DNA of 64,000 nt from Nesterenkonia sandarakina (GTDB taxonomy: Bacteria > Actinomycetota > Actinomycetes > Actinomycetales > Micrococcaceae), in assembly GCF_013410215.1 (NCBI RefSeq), contig NZ_JACCFQ010000001.1, forward strand, positions 558,001 to 622,000, given 5' to 3'. Under the pieces are notes generated by a model. It was given only the letters and a program-made list of their open reading frames with translations. It was not told the origin of the DNA and made no database searches. The position numbers were made by a program, and so were the translations under genes. Shown in pieces: positions 1 to 8,094 of this stretch; within the stretch, counting starts at the first letter, position 1; each line of letters begins with the position of its first letter.

Positions 1-112
1 GCTTCAACGGTCATCCAGGTCTGCTCACCCCAACGTATCGCAGGACCGCCTCTGAAGAGTGGACCGGGGCCAGGACGACGACGCACCCAGGCTCCTCGGT
101 AGACTCGGGCTC

Positions 113-1093
113 GTGACCGGATCCGATACCCCCAGCAGCCCGACCGTTCCCAGCCTCCCCCCAAAGGTCTCTGACATCTTCGACCCCTGGCAGTGGCGCA
201 GTGTGGAGGGCTTTGACTTCACCGACGTCACCTACCACCGGCGCGTGCAGCGCGACGCGGCCGGCACGATTACCGCTGATCTGCCGGCGGTGCGCATCGC
301 CTTCGACCGCCCCGAGGTGCGCAACGCCTTCCGCCCCGGCACCGTGGATGAGCTGTACCGGGCGCTGGACCACGCGCGGATGACTCCGGACGTGGGGGCG
401 GTGCTGCTCACCGGCAACGGGCCCTCCCCCAAGGACGGCGGCCACAGCTTCTGCTCCGGCGGCGACCAGCGGATCCGCGGCCGCGACGGATACCGCTACG
501 CCGAAGGGGACACCGCTGAGACCATCGACCCGGCGCGCGCCGGACGGCTGCACATCCTGGAGGTGCAGCGGCTGATCCGCACCATGCCCAAGGTCGTGAT
601 CGCGGTGGTCAACGGCTGGGCGGCCGGGGGTGGGCACTCGCTGCACGTGGTGGCCGACCTGAGCATCGCCTCGCGGCAGCACGGGAAGTTCAAACAGACC
701 GACGCCACCGTGGGCTCCTTCGACGCGGGCTACGGCTCGGCGCTGCTGGCCCGCCAGGTGGGGCAGAAGAAGGCCCGCGAGATCTTCTTCCTGGCCCGGG
801 AGCACTCGGCTGAGGAGATGGTCGCCGCCGGAGCGGTCAACGAGGCGGTGGACCACGAGCTCCTCGAGGAGGTCGCGCTGGGCTACGCCACCGACATCGC
901 CCAGCAGTCCCCGCAGGCCATCCGGATGCTGAAGTTCGCCTTCAACGCCCCCGACGACGGCCTCGCCGGCCAGCAGGTCTTCGCCGGGGAGGCCACCCGG
1001 ATGGGCTACATGACCGACGAGGCGGTGGAGGGCCGGGACGCCTTCCTGGGCAAACGGTCACCAGACTGGTCGGCGTTCCCGTACTACTACTGA
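113..1093 (+). CDS. menB: 1,4-dihydroxy-2-naphthoyl-CoA synthase (type II MenB)
   Basis: Crotonase-family enzyme that closes the second ring of the menaquinone nucleus, converting o-succinylbenzoyl-CoA to 1,4-dihydroxy-2-naphthoyl-CoA in the cytoplasm. From GTG 113 it is 326 aa, a little longer than the family because of a low-complexity N-terminus; GTG 59 is an in-frame alternative. The oxyanion-hole segment HSFCSGGDQ (about 111-119), NGWAAGGGHSLH (168-178), and VGSFDAGYGS around D204 are all present. The QTD motif (D197) marks the bicarbonate-independent class, as in mycobacterial MenB; the bicarbonate-using class has Gly there. Its last 19 bases are duplicated at 8230-8248, so the stop codon lies inside the attachment core of an integrated island and the gene product is unchanged by the insertion. 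Partner genes menE and menA are at 16-18 kb. Confidence 0.96.
   Translation: MTGSDTPSSPTVPSLPPKVSDIFDPWQWRSVEGFDFTDVTYHRRVQRDAAGTITADLPAVRIAFDRPEVRNAFRPGTVDELYRALDHARMTPDVGAVLLTGNGPSPKDGGHSFCSGGDQRIRGRDGYRYAEGDTAETIDPARAGRLHILEVQRLIRTMPKVVIAVVNGWAAGGGHSLHVVADLSIASRQHGKFKQTDATVGSFDAGYGSALLARQVGQKKAREIFFLAREHSAEEMVAAGAVNEAVDHELLEEVALGYATDIAQQSPQAIRMLKFAFNAPDDGLAGQQVFAGEATRMGYMTDEAVEGRDAFLGKRSPDWSAFPYYY
1075..1093. repeat. attL core: 19-bp direct repeat at the menB 3' end
   Basis: The 19 bases GTTCCCGTACTACTACTGA, covering the last codons and stop of menB, recur exactly at 8230-8248. The matches end abruptly on both sides (C versus A before, T versus C after). A perfect duplication of a gene's 3' end, with an integrase fragment next to the distal copy, is the signature of tyrosine-recombinase integration that restores the target gene. 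Confidence 0.85.
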
Positions 1094-1131
1094 TTCGGGG
1101 TATCACCGCAGGTCAGCAGGCTGCGGGCGTT

Positions 1132-1148
1132 CTACTGGGCACAACAGG
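1132..1148. repeat. Inner-end repeat, left copy (candidate integrase arm site or integrase remnant)
   Basis: CTACTGGGCACAACAGG matches 8095-8111 at 16 of 17 positions. The copies lie 38 bp inside attL and about 120 bp inside attR. In a circularised element the integrase frame would run through the att core and translate this copy as STGHNRSR before stopping at 1155-1157; the right copy encodes TGHKR near the integrase C-terminus. It may therefore be the remains of an integrase 3' end, or an arm-type binding site. Confidence 0.45.
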
Positions 1149-1228
1149 AGTCGCTAGGCACAATGGGGCATCGAAGCAGGCGGCAGCAACCGCCGCCGGG
1201 GGAAACCGTGCAATGCACCCCCTAGCTA

Positions 1229-1990
1229 ATGGATATCCCCGTGGGCGACACACGCGAACTGACCTTGGCCTCAGACACCACCCTCACCTTCACCACCGGA
1301 CTCAACCTGAGCGGCGACATCGTCATGCTGTGCCGTGCCGGCTCCTATATCCCGTCCCAATTGATGCTGACCACCCCCTGAGGGCGACCTGGAGCACCTC
1401 TCGATCACCTATGGGCCCGGCTTCCGCGCTATGTGCCCAAATCCGATCTGCTGATCAAGAACTACAGTGAGCACACCGGCCTGCCGGCAGCACTGGAAGC
1501 AGCGGGAGTCGGCGTCATCACTGACACTCTCGAGCTCCCGCCCTTAGGATCCGAGATCTGCAGCTTCCAGCCGCCTCTGGCCTCACAGGCGGTCAACGCC
1601 ATCCTCAGCGAGCAGATTGCGGCGTTCGATGCTGTGACCGCTGATCCTGACTGGGAGTGGGCCCGATGGTGGAAGCCGAGCGCAGGCGCTATCAGCGCAG
1701 CTGATCCGCAGCCAGAGACGAGACAGCCCCGTAGCCTGATCGGCTGCGGGGCTGTCAGCGATTGGGCACAGAAGATGCATCAGCTGAGCGCCACACTGGT
1801 CGCCGAGGGCCTGGAGACCAAGCAGCTGACGGCATTCGAGACCGACGAGGCGTTCTGGCAGGCTCATCCCGCCTACGAAGACCTGCCGGTGAGCTTCTAT
1901 TAGCCAGCCACCGGAAGAGCTGCGGCGCAGCTTCTGGCCGATCACGGGCTCGACATCGACTTCCGAGGAGGATCGGACAGCGGCGACTGA
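1229..1990 (+). pseudogene. Unrecognised island ORF interrupted by in-frame stops
   Basis: One reading frame runs from ATG 1229 to TGA 1988-1990 and is broken only by TGA 1379-1381 and TAG 1901-1903. The largest open piece is 1433-1903, beginning at a GTG without a good ribosome-binding site and ending in the segment AYEDLPVSFY. The product has no recognisable domain, signal peptide or membrane segment. A terminator-like 10-bp inverted repeat (1722-1731 with 1747-1756) sits inside the frame, so this may be two genes whose frames happen to agree rather than one interrupted gene. The last piece overlaps the likely start of the next small gene. Function unknown; probably non-functional. Confidence 0.45.
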
Positions 1991-2021
1991 CAAAGAGAGC
2001 GTCGCTGATGAGGTTCGCCAG

Positions 2022-2210
2022 ATGCAGCAGCAGATCACTGCGAAGGAATCGGAGCTCGCAGACCTTGTCGCCAAGCGCAGCCAGGTCCTGATCGATGCTA
2101 CTGAAGCGGGGCTAAACATGTCCGCCATCGCGCGCGCCGTCGGGGTCGCGGGCCCGCGCCTGTTCAATATGCGCCGCGGAAACCCGCAGTGGAAGACGAA
2201 GGCCGACTGA
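2022..2210 (+). CDS. Small helix-turn-helix-like protein
   Basis: A 62-aa protein from ATG 2022. Residues 1-30 are predicted helical with a glutamine/glutamate-rich, coiled-coil-like start. Residues about 33-52 (NMSAIARAVGVAGPRLFNMR) look like a helix-turn-helix of the type found in small phage and plasmid DNA-binding proteins. The frame is open further upstream, so the start could be earlier, overlapping the preceding remnant. It converges on the Panacea-domain gene with a 29-bp gap. A regulatory role within the island is inference. Confidence 0.5.
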   Translation: MQQQITAKESELADLVAKRSQVLIDATEAGLNMSAIARAVGVAGPRLFNMRRGNPQWKTKAD

Positions 2211-2239
2211 CCGGGCTTCAGCGCTTTCTCACCGCGGCT

Positions 2240-3184
2240 CTACCGCTTGCCGCGCTTGCCCAGACTCGGAAGTCCGCTGGAGGTGATCGAGCCGATCTTC
2301 TTTCCCTTGATCTGTGCAGGCCGCACAGGTCCGGAGCCCTCGATCCCGGGCGAGTAGTACCGCAAAAACTCCAGCGTCGATCGGCAGTGGCCAAGCCGGC
2401 GCAATGAGTCGCGCCGATCGTAATCGTCCTCGACCCGCTCTGCCTCAGCACGCAACGTGTCGATTTGCTTGATCGTCTGCCGTGCGACTGGGTAGAAGTC
2501 CTCCGAGCCCTTCTCCCAGAGCCTCAGTGCCATCAGGACGTACTTCTCGATCCGGCTGACCGCGTAGTCCGCGCCGTGGGGATCCTCTTGTCCCAAATGC
2601 ACTTCTGGGAGCTCGATGACTCTGTCGTCGTTCTTGACTCCCCGAACATGACCGTGGCCGTCGCCGCTCATGGCGTAAGCGGTGCCGGAGCGGTACCGGA
2701 AGGCAATCAGCTCCGGCATTCTCTCGCCGCTCTGCACACGCTGTGCTGCCAACAGGTCCTGGAAGTGGATTCGCATCTCAGCTGTGAGGATTACCTCACC
2801 AAAGGGTCGCTCTCTCACCGGCCACTGACGCGATGTGATCTCATTCAGCCGACTCAGGGGCAGCCGCCCGTACTTGGCGAAGACCATATCGAGGATCTTT
2901 GCCTCAGCTTCGGTGTAGGTGGGATCACTGTCCTTCTCCAGCACTTCTTCGCGACCTCTGTCGTCTAGCAACGCTGGCCACTCTGGACCGGACTCTCCTG
3001 CGAGAACCGTGTCGTCGATCAGGGTCACTCCCTGTATGCCGAGGCTGTAGCCCTCTATGAGATACAGCAGACGATGGATCTGGCCGAATGAGATCTCTTC
3101 ATTGCTGCGGGCCAAGAGGTCGCGGGCGACCATCCATGTGCGGCCTCTATGGTGGCTGTTCCACACCCCTCGTCGACCTGACAT
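2240..3184 (-). CDS. Panacea-domain (DUF4065-like) protein
   Basis: A 314-aa protein. Residues about 18-128 have the Panacea/SocA-like pattern: a helix ending IHRLLYLIEGYSLG (36-49), a GPEW element where relatives have GPVV, and a helix around DMVFAKYGRLPLSRLNEIT with tryptophan after it. Panacea domains are known as antitoxin or adaptor modules of toxin-antitoxin systems and phage-encoded proteins. The remaining ~170 residues, with a charged helical stretch (about 240-275) and a basic tail, are not recognised; they could be a fused effector. No obvious separate toxin gene is adjacent. ATG 3184 is well supported by AGGGGGA about 8 nt upstream. Transcribed toward the small HTH gene, away from the HNH remnant. 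Domain call moderate; role inferred. Confidence 0.62.
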   Translation of the reverse strand: MSGRRGVWNSHHRGRTWMVARDLLARSNEEISFGQIHRLLYLIEGYSLGIQGVTLIDDTVLAGESGPEWPALLDDRGREEVLEKDSDPTYTEAEAKILDMVFAKYGRLPLSRLNEITSRQWPVRERPFGEVILTAEMRIHFQDLLAAQRVQSGERMPELIAFRYRSGTAYAMSGDGHGHVRGVKNDDRVIELPEVHLGQEDPHGADYAVSRIEKYVLMALRLWEKGSEDFYPVARQTIKQIDTLRAEAERVEDDYDRRDSLRRLGHCRSTLEFLRYYSPGIEGSGPVRPAQIKGKKIGSITSSGLPSLGKRGKR

Positions 3185-3304
3185 GCTGTCGATCCCCCTC
3201 TGACTGGCTGTTTGTCCAGCATAGGGGTAGGGCCGGACTCTCTTTTTTCTTCAGCGGAGATCGCACGTCCGGCCGTCGATTACCTTGCGCACCTTTTCAA
3301 AGAT

Positions 3305-3755
3305 TTCGGGGTACGAGTGGCACAGAGACGCGATGTCCGTGCTGATCGGTAGAGTTACACACGAGAAAGGCCGTGATCAAAGTCGTACAACCCAGTTAAG
3401 CTCGTCGAACGGGTTGATGAGCTGCGAGCTGCCGAGGAAGTCGAAAACTCACGCATCTACGAGTTTCTCCTCTCGGGGGAAGAGAGGAATCAGCTTCTCA
3501 ACATCCGCCTTTCTAAGGGCAACATCGTCGATCACACCTACAAACAGCAGAGACAAGGCCGAGGCCGAAGGTCTGTCGAACTGCCCGCTCTGCGCCATCA
3601 GCGGCACATCGAACGCTACGAAGATTTGGAAGAAGTCCGAAATGGACGCTGATCACGTCGCCGCGTGGTCAAAAGGCGGAAAGACTGACTTGGATAACTG
3701 TCAGATGCTCTGCAAGACCCACTACCGCGCCAAGGGTAACAACTGGCCTCTCTGA
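3305..3755 (+). pseudogene. Decayed HNH-endonuclease C-terminus (GmrSD/DUF262-like)
   Basis: The end of the region reads as an HNH motif: CPLC (zinc cysteines), MDADHVAAWSKGGKTDLDNCQMLCKTH split across normal spacing, then KGN. This is the pattern found at the C-terminus of DUF262/GmrSD-type restriction proteins. Upstream coding sense hops frames: a segment including VERVDELRAAEEVENSR is one frame away from the HNH part, with the shift near 3551, and another shift occurs near 3383. The N-terminal NTP-binding domain is absent. It is therefore a 5'-truncated, at least twice frameshifted remnant of a modification-dependent restriction or related nuclease gene. Confidence 0.65.
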
Positions 3756-3786
3756 GCCTCAACCAATCCCCAGCACATCTGAGCGG

Positions 3787-5469
3787 TTAGCTTCCTGTCT
3801 CCTGAAAGCGCGTCCTGACTTTACGAGCAAACTCTTCAATTTTCTGGCGGTTCTTGAAGAAAGACATAGGAAACCCACCTGGGTTCTCATTCTCGTGAAG
3901 CTCTACGACTATCGCGGCGAGCCCATATATGTCTGCACCTTTAGAAGAGACCCAGGATTCAACATCAAGGTCAATGTCGCTGAAGTCCAATTTTTCGTTT
4001 CGTGCTTTCTGCATGAACAGGGCACACGCCATATACGTAGAGTTCTTGATGATCCCGCCGGATCGCGTGTCCATCCACCTGCTTGACGCCATGTATCTTT
4101 CGTCAAAAACTCTGCGAAACTGTACGGCGTTATACATCGTGGCGGGATGGAGGTTGCGCGGGAAGAGTTCACGGTATGGGTTTGCGGTGATATCAGACCA
4201 CATGCGCCCGATTTCCCGTTTGGCACGCGTTGCGTTGTCCACTCCGGTAAGGCACGCCAAGGCTCGGGTGGCTTCCTCTAAATCGAAAGCGAAGGCGTGT
4301 TCATCATAGTCCAGTGTCTGTCCCGTTCGGAACGAGTACTGGATCTGCTCCGAGAGCAGACTTTCACTCAGCTCTTGCTGGTAGGGGTCGAGAGAAACGA
4401 ACTCGCGATTCGTTACCTGGTTCTGAGTGTTTGTGTAGCGGGTTACCTTCTTCGTGAAATCCTCTGAGTGTCCCTCCTTGGACATGACGCGGACAGTTAC
4501 ACGCACATCTTCTAATGGTGCGTTTTCGCGCAGGGCTCGCCCCAGTGCCCCACATGTCTGCGCACCGTTGACGACACTCAGACCCTGTAGCTTGAAGGTC
4601 TCGTCGGCTGTTCGAGGGCTCGTTCTTGCGCAGCTTATGGAGTTCGAAACGATTGTTATACCATTGTTATAATACCAAAAGTCTTGAGGAGATCTTTCGA
4701 GAGTTGCGTCCAGGATTTTGTTCGTGTCAGTGGCCTTGAGTACAGCGCGGATATTCTTATCGAATAACCTCTCGTTGAATGAATCGACCATTCGCGCAAG
4801 TTGGTCGCCCGTCACGACGCCCATAATTTCCGACCGGTAATCATTCATAGTGATCCAACGCTCAAAGACAAGATCGTAGTCTGGCAGACCCAACCCGCTG
4901 GCAATGTTGCGATTGTCGTGATTCTCACGAAGACCTTGATACTGAAAGTCAAGGATGTTGCCCGACGAGTTAACCTCGGAAAGCAACTTGTCACTTAGCT
5001 TTGTAGCCGCCTCGTCAGTCTTTTGTGCGCCAAAGTGCGAAAAGATGGCTATGACCTTGACGTCGTCTTCAGAGGCGGCCTCAATTTCCCCGCGACGTTT
5101 CTGCGTCTTTCCTCCGAGACTGTCCCAGTCCCAGTCAAGGAGGTATCGAATCCCCTGATTGAACTTCAGAACCTCTGTCGGGCTTGGGGAACCCGATGAG
5201 GCCTTTGCCTGAACGACGTAGATTTCCCCGCGTGCGAGCGTAATGCCGATGGCATCAAGTCCTTCGTCTCCGGACTCATCAACGACTGAAGCGCAAGCAT
5301 CCTCGACAGAAATCTGTGCATTTGCGGCAATGGTCAGTGCAGCGAGGGCTCGCGAAGTACGAATCTTGGCTTGTTCTTCTTCGTTGTGGTGCTGAGAGTC
5401 AGACATGTCAATGAGAGGCTCAAAGTCCTCTCTAAGCCGTTTGCGTAGCTGCCGTTCTTGAAGTTCCAA
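3787..5469 (-). CDS. AIPR family abortive-infection nuclease-like protein
   Basis: A 560-aa AIPR (abortive infection phage resistance) family protein, apparently intact. The N-terminal ~100 residues carry a PD-(D/E)XK-like signature: DEGLDAIGI (D72), then a strand ending in QAK (Q87, K89). The AIPR core follows with FWYYNNGITI (264-273), VVNGAQT (299-305) and TKKVTRYTNTQNQVTNREF. Members are linked to phage resistance, usually by a nuclease-mediated mechanism; the exact reaction is not settled. TTG 5469 is preferred because AGGGGG lies 7 nt upstream (5477-5482); GTG 5535 and ATG 5406 are alternatives. The gene is clearly AT-richer than its chromosomal surroundings and stands alone on its strand, consistent with recent horizontal acquisition. 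Confidence 0.82.
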   Translation of the reverse strand: MELQERQLRKRLREDFEPLIDMSDSQHHNEEEQAKIRTSRALAALTIAANAQISVEDACASVVDESGDEGLDAIGITLARGEIYVVQAKASSGSPSPTEVLKFNQGIRYLLDWDWDSLGGKTQKRRGEIEAASEDDVKVIAIFSHFGAQKTDEAATKLSDKLLSEVNSSGNILDFQYQGLRENHDNRNIASGLGLPDYDLVFERWITMNDYRSEIMGVVTGDQLARMVDSFNERLFDKNIRAVLKATDTNKILDATLERSPQDFWYYNNGITIVSNSISCARTSPRTADETFKLQGLSVVNGAQTCGALGRALRENAPLEDVRVTVRVMSKEGHSEDFTKKVTRYTNTQNQVTNREFVSLDPYQQELSESLLSEQIQYSFRTGQTLDYDEHAFAFDLEEATRALACLTGVDNATRAKREIGRMWSDITANPYRELFPRNLHPATMYNAVQFRRVFDERYMASSRWMDTRSGGIIKNSTYMACALFMQKARNEKLDFSDIDLDVESWVSSKGADIYGLAAIVVELHENENPGGFPMSFFKNRQKIEEFARKVRTRFQETGS

Positions 5470-5595
5470 CTCAAGGCCCCCTAAAAGATAGTCTGAAACG
5501 GATCCTACCGAACAGTGCGGGGCATGGGGTTGCACGGGTGACCCGCTGGCTTACAGACACGGTGTAGATATGACACAAGCGGTCACTCACCTTCG

Positions 5596-6345
5596 TTGTC
5601 GCTGCCGCAGGACTCGCTGATCCCCATCGGCCTCAGCGACGGCAAAGCCCGCGGCCACCTCCGTGTCGACCTCGTGCCGCTATCCACTTTTCCAGGAGCG
5701 CAGGCCCAAAAGCTCGCCGACTGGATGCTCACCGACACAGCCAAGGCCCTTCAGACACTCGCTGTGCTTGTCGCGGACCAGAACCAGCTGCTCACCGAAG
5801 AGGAGACTGAAGCGATCTCCAGCGCCGTCGGCACTGTCTTCAACGATCGAAACGTCTTCATCGCAGCAGAGCATCGGCTCACAGATCACCAGCACTATCT
5901 GCTCAGCCTGCAGTAAGCGCTGGAGAAGCAGCCGCAGCTGGCTGTGGCGACCGCTGATCCTGTCACTGAGGCTCGGGAATGGCTGAGCCGTCCGGCTGAG
6001 GCGATCACGTATCCCGACAACCACAGCCTCGATGTGCTGCTTCCGGACCTGGTGGAACTGGTGGTTCAAGCCGAGCAGCCCGATTGGTCGACGATCGATG
6101 AGCTGGAGACTGCCATCGATGCGGCTCTTCCGAAGACGAATTCGGACTATCAGCACCTTCTCCGAGCAGCGAAGGCTTTGGTCGTTCACGCCAAGGGCAG
6201 AGCAACCGCTGCCGGCGCGCACCTCGAGAACATCGGCAACGAGGACAACCCTGTCGCGCGGTTCGCACGTCTGCAGCTCCAGCATGTCCACCGCTTCGCG
6301 CTCAGCTATGCAAGCAGCTACTCCGCGTACAAGAACAAGCAGTGA
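5596..6345 (+). pseudogene. Unrecognised island gene with one in-frame TAA
   Basis: From TTG 5596 the frame encodes 106 residues, meets TAA 5914-5916, and then continues in the same frame for another 142 codons to 6345 with no loss of coding character (helical, acidic, ending SAYKNKQ). As one protein it would be about 248 aa, soluble and mostly helical. No family is recognised. No strong ribosome-binding site precedes TTG 5596, and ATG 5570 lies in another frame. A strong terminator begins 16 bases after the stop. Divergent from the AIPR gene with about 130 bp between them, so the two may share a promoter region. Either an inactivated gene, a stop-codon readthrough, or two separate polypeptides. 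Confidence 0.55.
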
Positions 6346-6360
6346 CGCCACCCTCAACGC

Positions 6361-6404
6361 AAAGAGACCCGGTGCCAATGCGGCATCGGGTCTCTTTGTT
6401 TTTC
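6361..6404 (+). terminator. Rho-independent terminator
   Basis: An 11-bp perfect stem (6361-6371 AAAGAGACCCG with 6387-6397), a 15-nt loop and a T-rich run GTTTTTC, directly after the stop-interrupted gene. Its sequence closely resembles the terminator at 6809-6851. Confidence 0.9.
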
Positions 6405-6506
6405 TCAGCTGACCGATGCGCTGAGACCGTTCTGCGCGATGCGGATGATGTTTCTGACACATTAGAGGGGGCTGTACTTACGTCAGCAGTGCGTCACAAT
6501 GGAGAA

Positions 6507-6776
6507 ATGAATAACCCTGAAAGTGCAGAAGAGCTCATTGAGCGTTTGGGACACGAAGCACGAACGGCCGCTACCCGTCTCGCCTTCGACCAACGCGCTG
6601 AACTGATCCGAGCCGTCGTCAGTGGCGTTCGCGACGGCGTGAAGTTCGACGCGACGTTGGGCGGTGCACCCGAAGGGCGGGAGTGGGAGCTGGAGAGACT
6701 GACCCCGATCCACACGGCAGCCGAGGACCACTACCACGAGACTCTCTCCGCAAAAGCAGCAAGGGCAACGGACTAG
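6507..6776 (+). CDS. Small acidic hypothetical protein
   Basis: An 89-aa soluble protein beginning MNNPESAEEL. ATG 6507 is chosen because GGAG lies just upstream and the frame before it carries the preceding terminator. The protein is mostly helical and charged, with no recognisable motif. It is bracketed by two look-alike terminators (6361-6404 and 6809-6851), so it is a self-contained transcription unit. CTGACA at 6455-6460 could be a -35 element, but no convincing -10 was found. Function unknown. Confidence 0.6.
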   Translation: MNNPESAEELIERLGHEARTAATRLAFDQRAELIRAVVSGVRDGVKFDATLGGAPEGREWELERLTPIHTAAEDHYHETLSAKAARATD

Positions 6777-6808
6777 ACGACCGAATGAGGATCCGCACCC
6801 TCAATGAA

Positions 6809-6851
6809 GAAGAGACCAGGTGCCCTAAGCGCATCGGGTCTCTTTCTTTTT
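6809..6851 (+). terminator. Rho-independent terminator, relative of the one at 6361
   Basis: Stem AAGAGACC (6810-6817) with GGTCTCTT (6837-6844), then CTTTTT. It shares the loop words GGTGCC and GCATCGGGTCTCTTT with the terminator at 6361-6404, implying a duplicated 3' end or two cassettes of common origin. Confidence 0.85.
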
Positions 6852-6866
6852 CGGATCCTCGTCGTT

Positions 6867-7164
6867 CTAACTACCTTCGCCGAAGTTCCGGAGGGTTTCG
6901 CCGGCTCCTTCTGCCACATCGAAGATCAGTGCACGGCCTGTGGAGACAGCGGCTTCGCCCAGCATGATCAGAGGCAAGATCTGGCTCAGCCTCACTGGCG
7001 TACCTGCCTGCCGGCGGGGGAGGTGTGATCAGCCGCCGGAACAGCCTGATTCCGCCCCAGACCAGCGCCGCCATCCCGATCAGGCCCAGGCCAAGACCGC
7101 CGAAAGTCTGGATGGCATTGTGCGCGTTGCCCAGCAGGTTCTCCAGCGTCCAACCCGTCAGCAC
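6867..7164 (-). pseudogene. Small single-pass membrane protein, probably frameshifted
   Basis: From ATG 7164 the first 46 residues contain one hydrophobic segment (about 21-41) ending in the basic stretch RLFRRLI. The original frame then becomes arginine-rich and unprotein-like. From the C-run at 7016-7020 the adjacent frame gives natural-looking sequence (SQILPLIMLGEAAVSTGRAL and onward) ending at TAG 6867-6869. A single-base indel in that run is the simplest explanation. It starts 10 bp after the stop of the 138-aa gene, so the two form an operon. No family recognised. Confidence 0.5.
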
Positions 7165-7174
7165 CGCCGTTATC

Positions 7175-7591
7175 TCAGTGCCCCATGACGAAGCGTTCGG
7201 TATCGCCGCAGAGGCCGATAAAGCGCGGCATCACGTCTTCGCGATCGTCGTCACTGACATAGCCGCCTGCAGCGTTGCTGTAAGCATTGAACTCCAGCTC
7301 CCGCTCGGAGATCGCCACATCGCGCACCCGGTCATCTGCGTGATTCAGCGGAGAATCTCCATAGCTGATGTTGATGTCGAAGAGCTCGTCGTCATAGCGA
7401 GCGTCGCTGAGACTGCCGATGCCGGTGTCCGTCTCGTCACCGATGCAGTTCCACCGCGAGTATTCGTTCTCGGTGCCGGCGCCTACCGTCTCAGCGTCGC
7501 CGTCGTGGAGAACGACGAAGCGCTCCAGGCTCGGATTGAAGGAGCGGTGATAGCCGAAGTACACAAGCACTTCGTCCTCATCCTCGGGCAT
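7175..7591 (-). CDS. Acidic hypothetical protein, probably 5'-truncated
   Basis: 138 aa from ATG 7591; strongly acidic, with a run PEDEDEV at the start and a few cysteines. No ribosome-binding site or transmembrane segment is visible. The same frame stays open upstream to a stop at 7674-7676 through a glycine/alanine-rich stretch, and that stretch abuts the beginning of recognisable integrase homology on the other strand. This suggests a deletion junction near 7660-7680 that removed the 5' end of this gene and of the integrase alike. Followed at 10 bp by the small membrane protein. Function unknown. Confidence 0.5.
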   Translation of the reverse strand: MPEDEDEVLVYFGYHRSFNPSLERFVVLHDGDAETVGAGTENEYSRWNCIGDETDTGIGSLSDARYDDELFDINISYGDSPLNHADDRVRDVAISERELEFNAYSNAAGGYVSDDDREDVMPRFIGLCGDTERFVMGH

Positions 7592-8094
7592 CAGCGCGAC
7601 CTCCGCAGCACCGGCAGCAGAGCCGCCCGAGATCCCGTCATCGCCCAGGATCTCGCCGACCAGGGACGTCGAGCCCTACCGCGGGATCAAAGCCATCATC
7701 TGCCCGCCGAATTACAACTCCTACAGGACTGTCGCCATTCCAGATGAGCTGATCGAGATTCTGCTGGCTCACTTCGCCCTGCACACACCCGACGGTGCTG
7801 CCGACCGCTGGCTATTCAGTGATGATGAGGGCCCGCCGCACACCGACAACTCGATCAACTGGCGCTGGAGGGGTACCTGCAACGCGGCTGGCATCACCGG
7901 CTTCAGCCTGCACGACCTCCGTCACTTCTACGCCTCGGGACTCATCCATGCAGGTTGTGACCTCATCACTGTGCAGAAGGCGCTGGGACACAAGAGTGCC
8001 ACCACAACGCTGAACACCTACGCGCATCCCGATGCTGGCGACCGCACGCGCACAGCCGCTTCGGAGCTGGCCCAGCAGGCCCTGGCCCCGCAGG

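Noticed and set aside
1722-1756. Hairpin inside the left-end island ORF as a terminator feature
   Set aside because: The 10-bp stem is good but no T-run follows and it lies within an open frame, so it is recorded only as a caution about that ORF.
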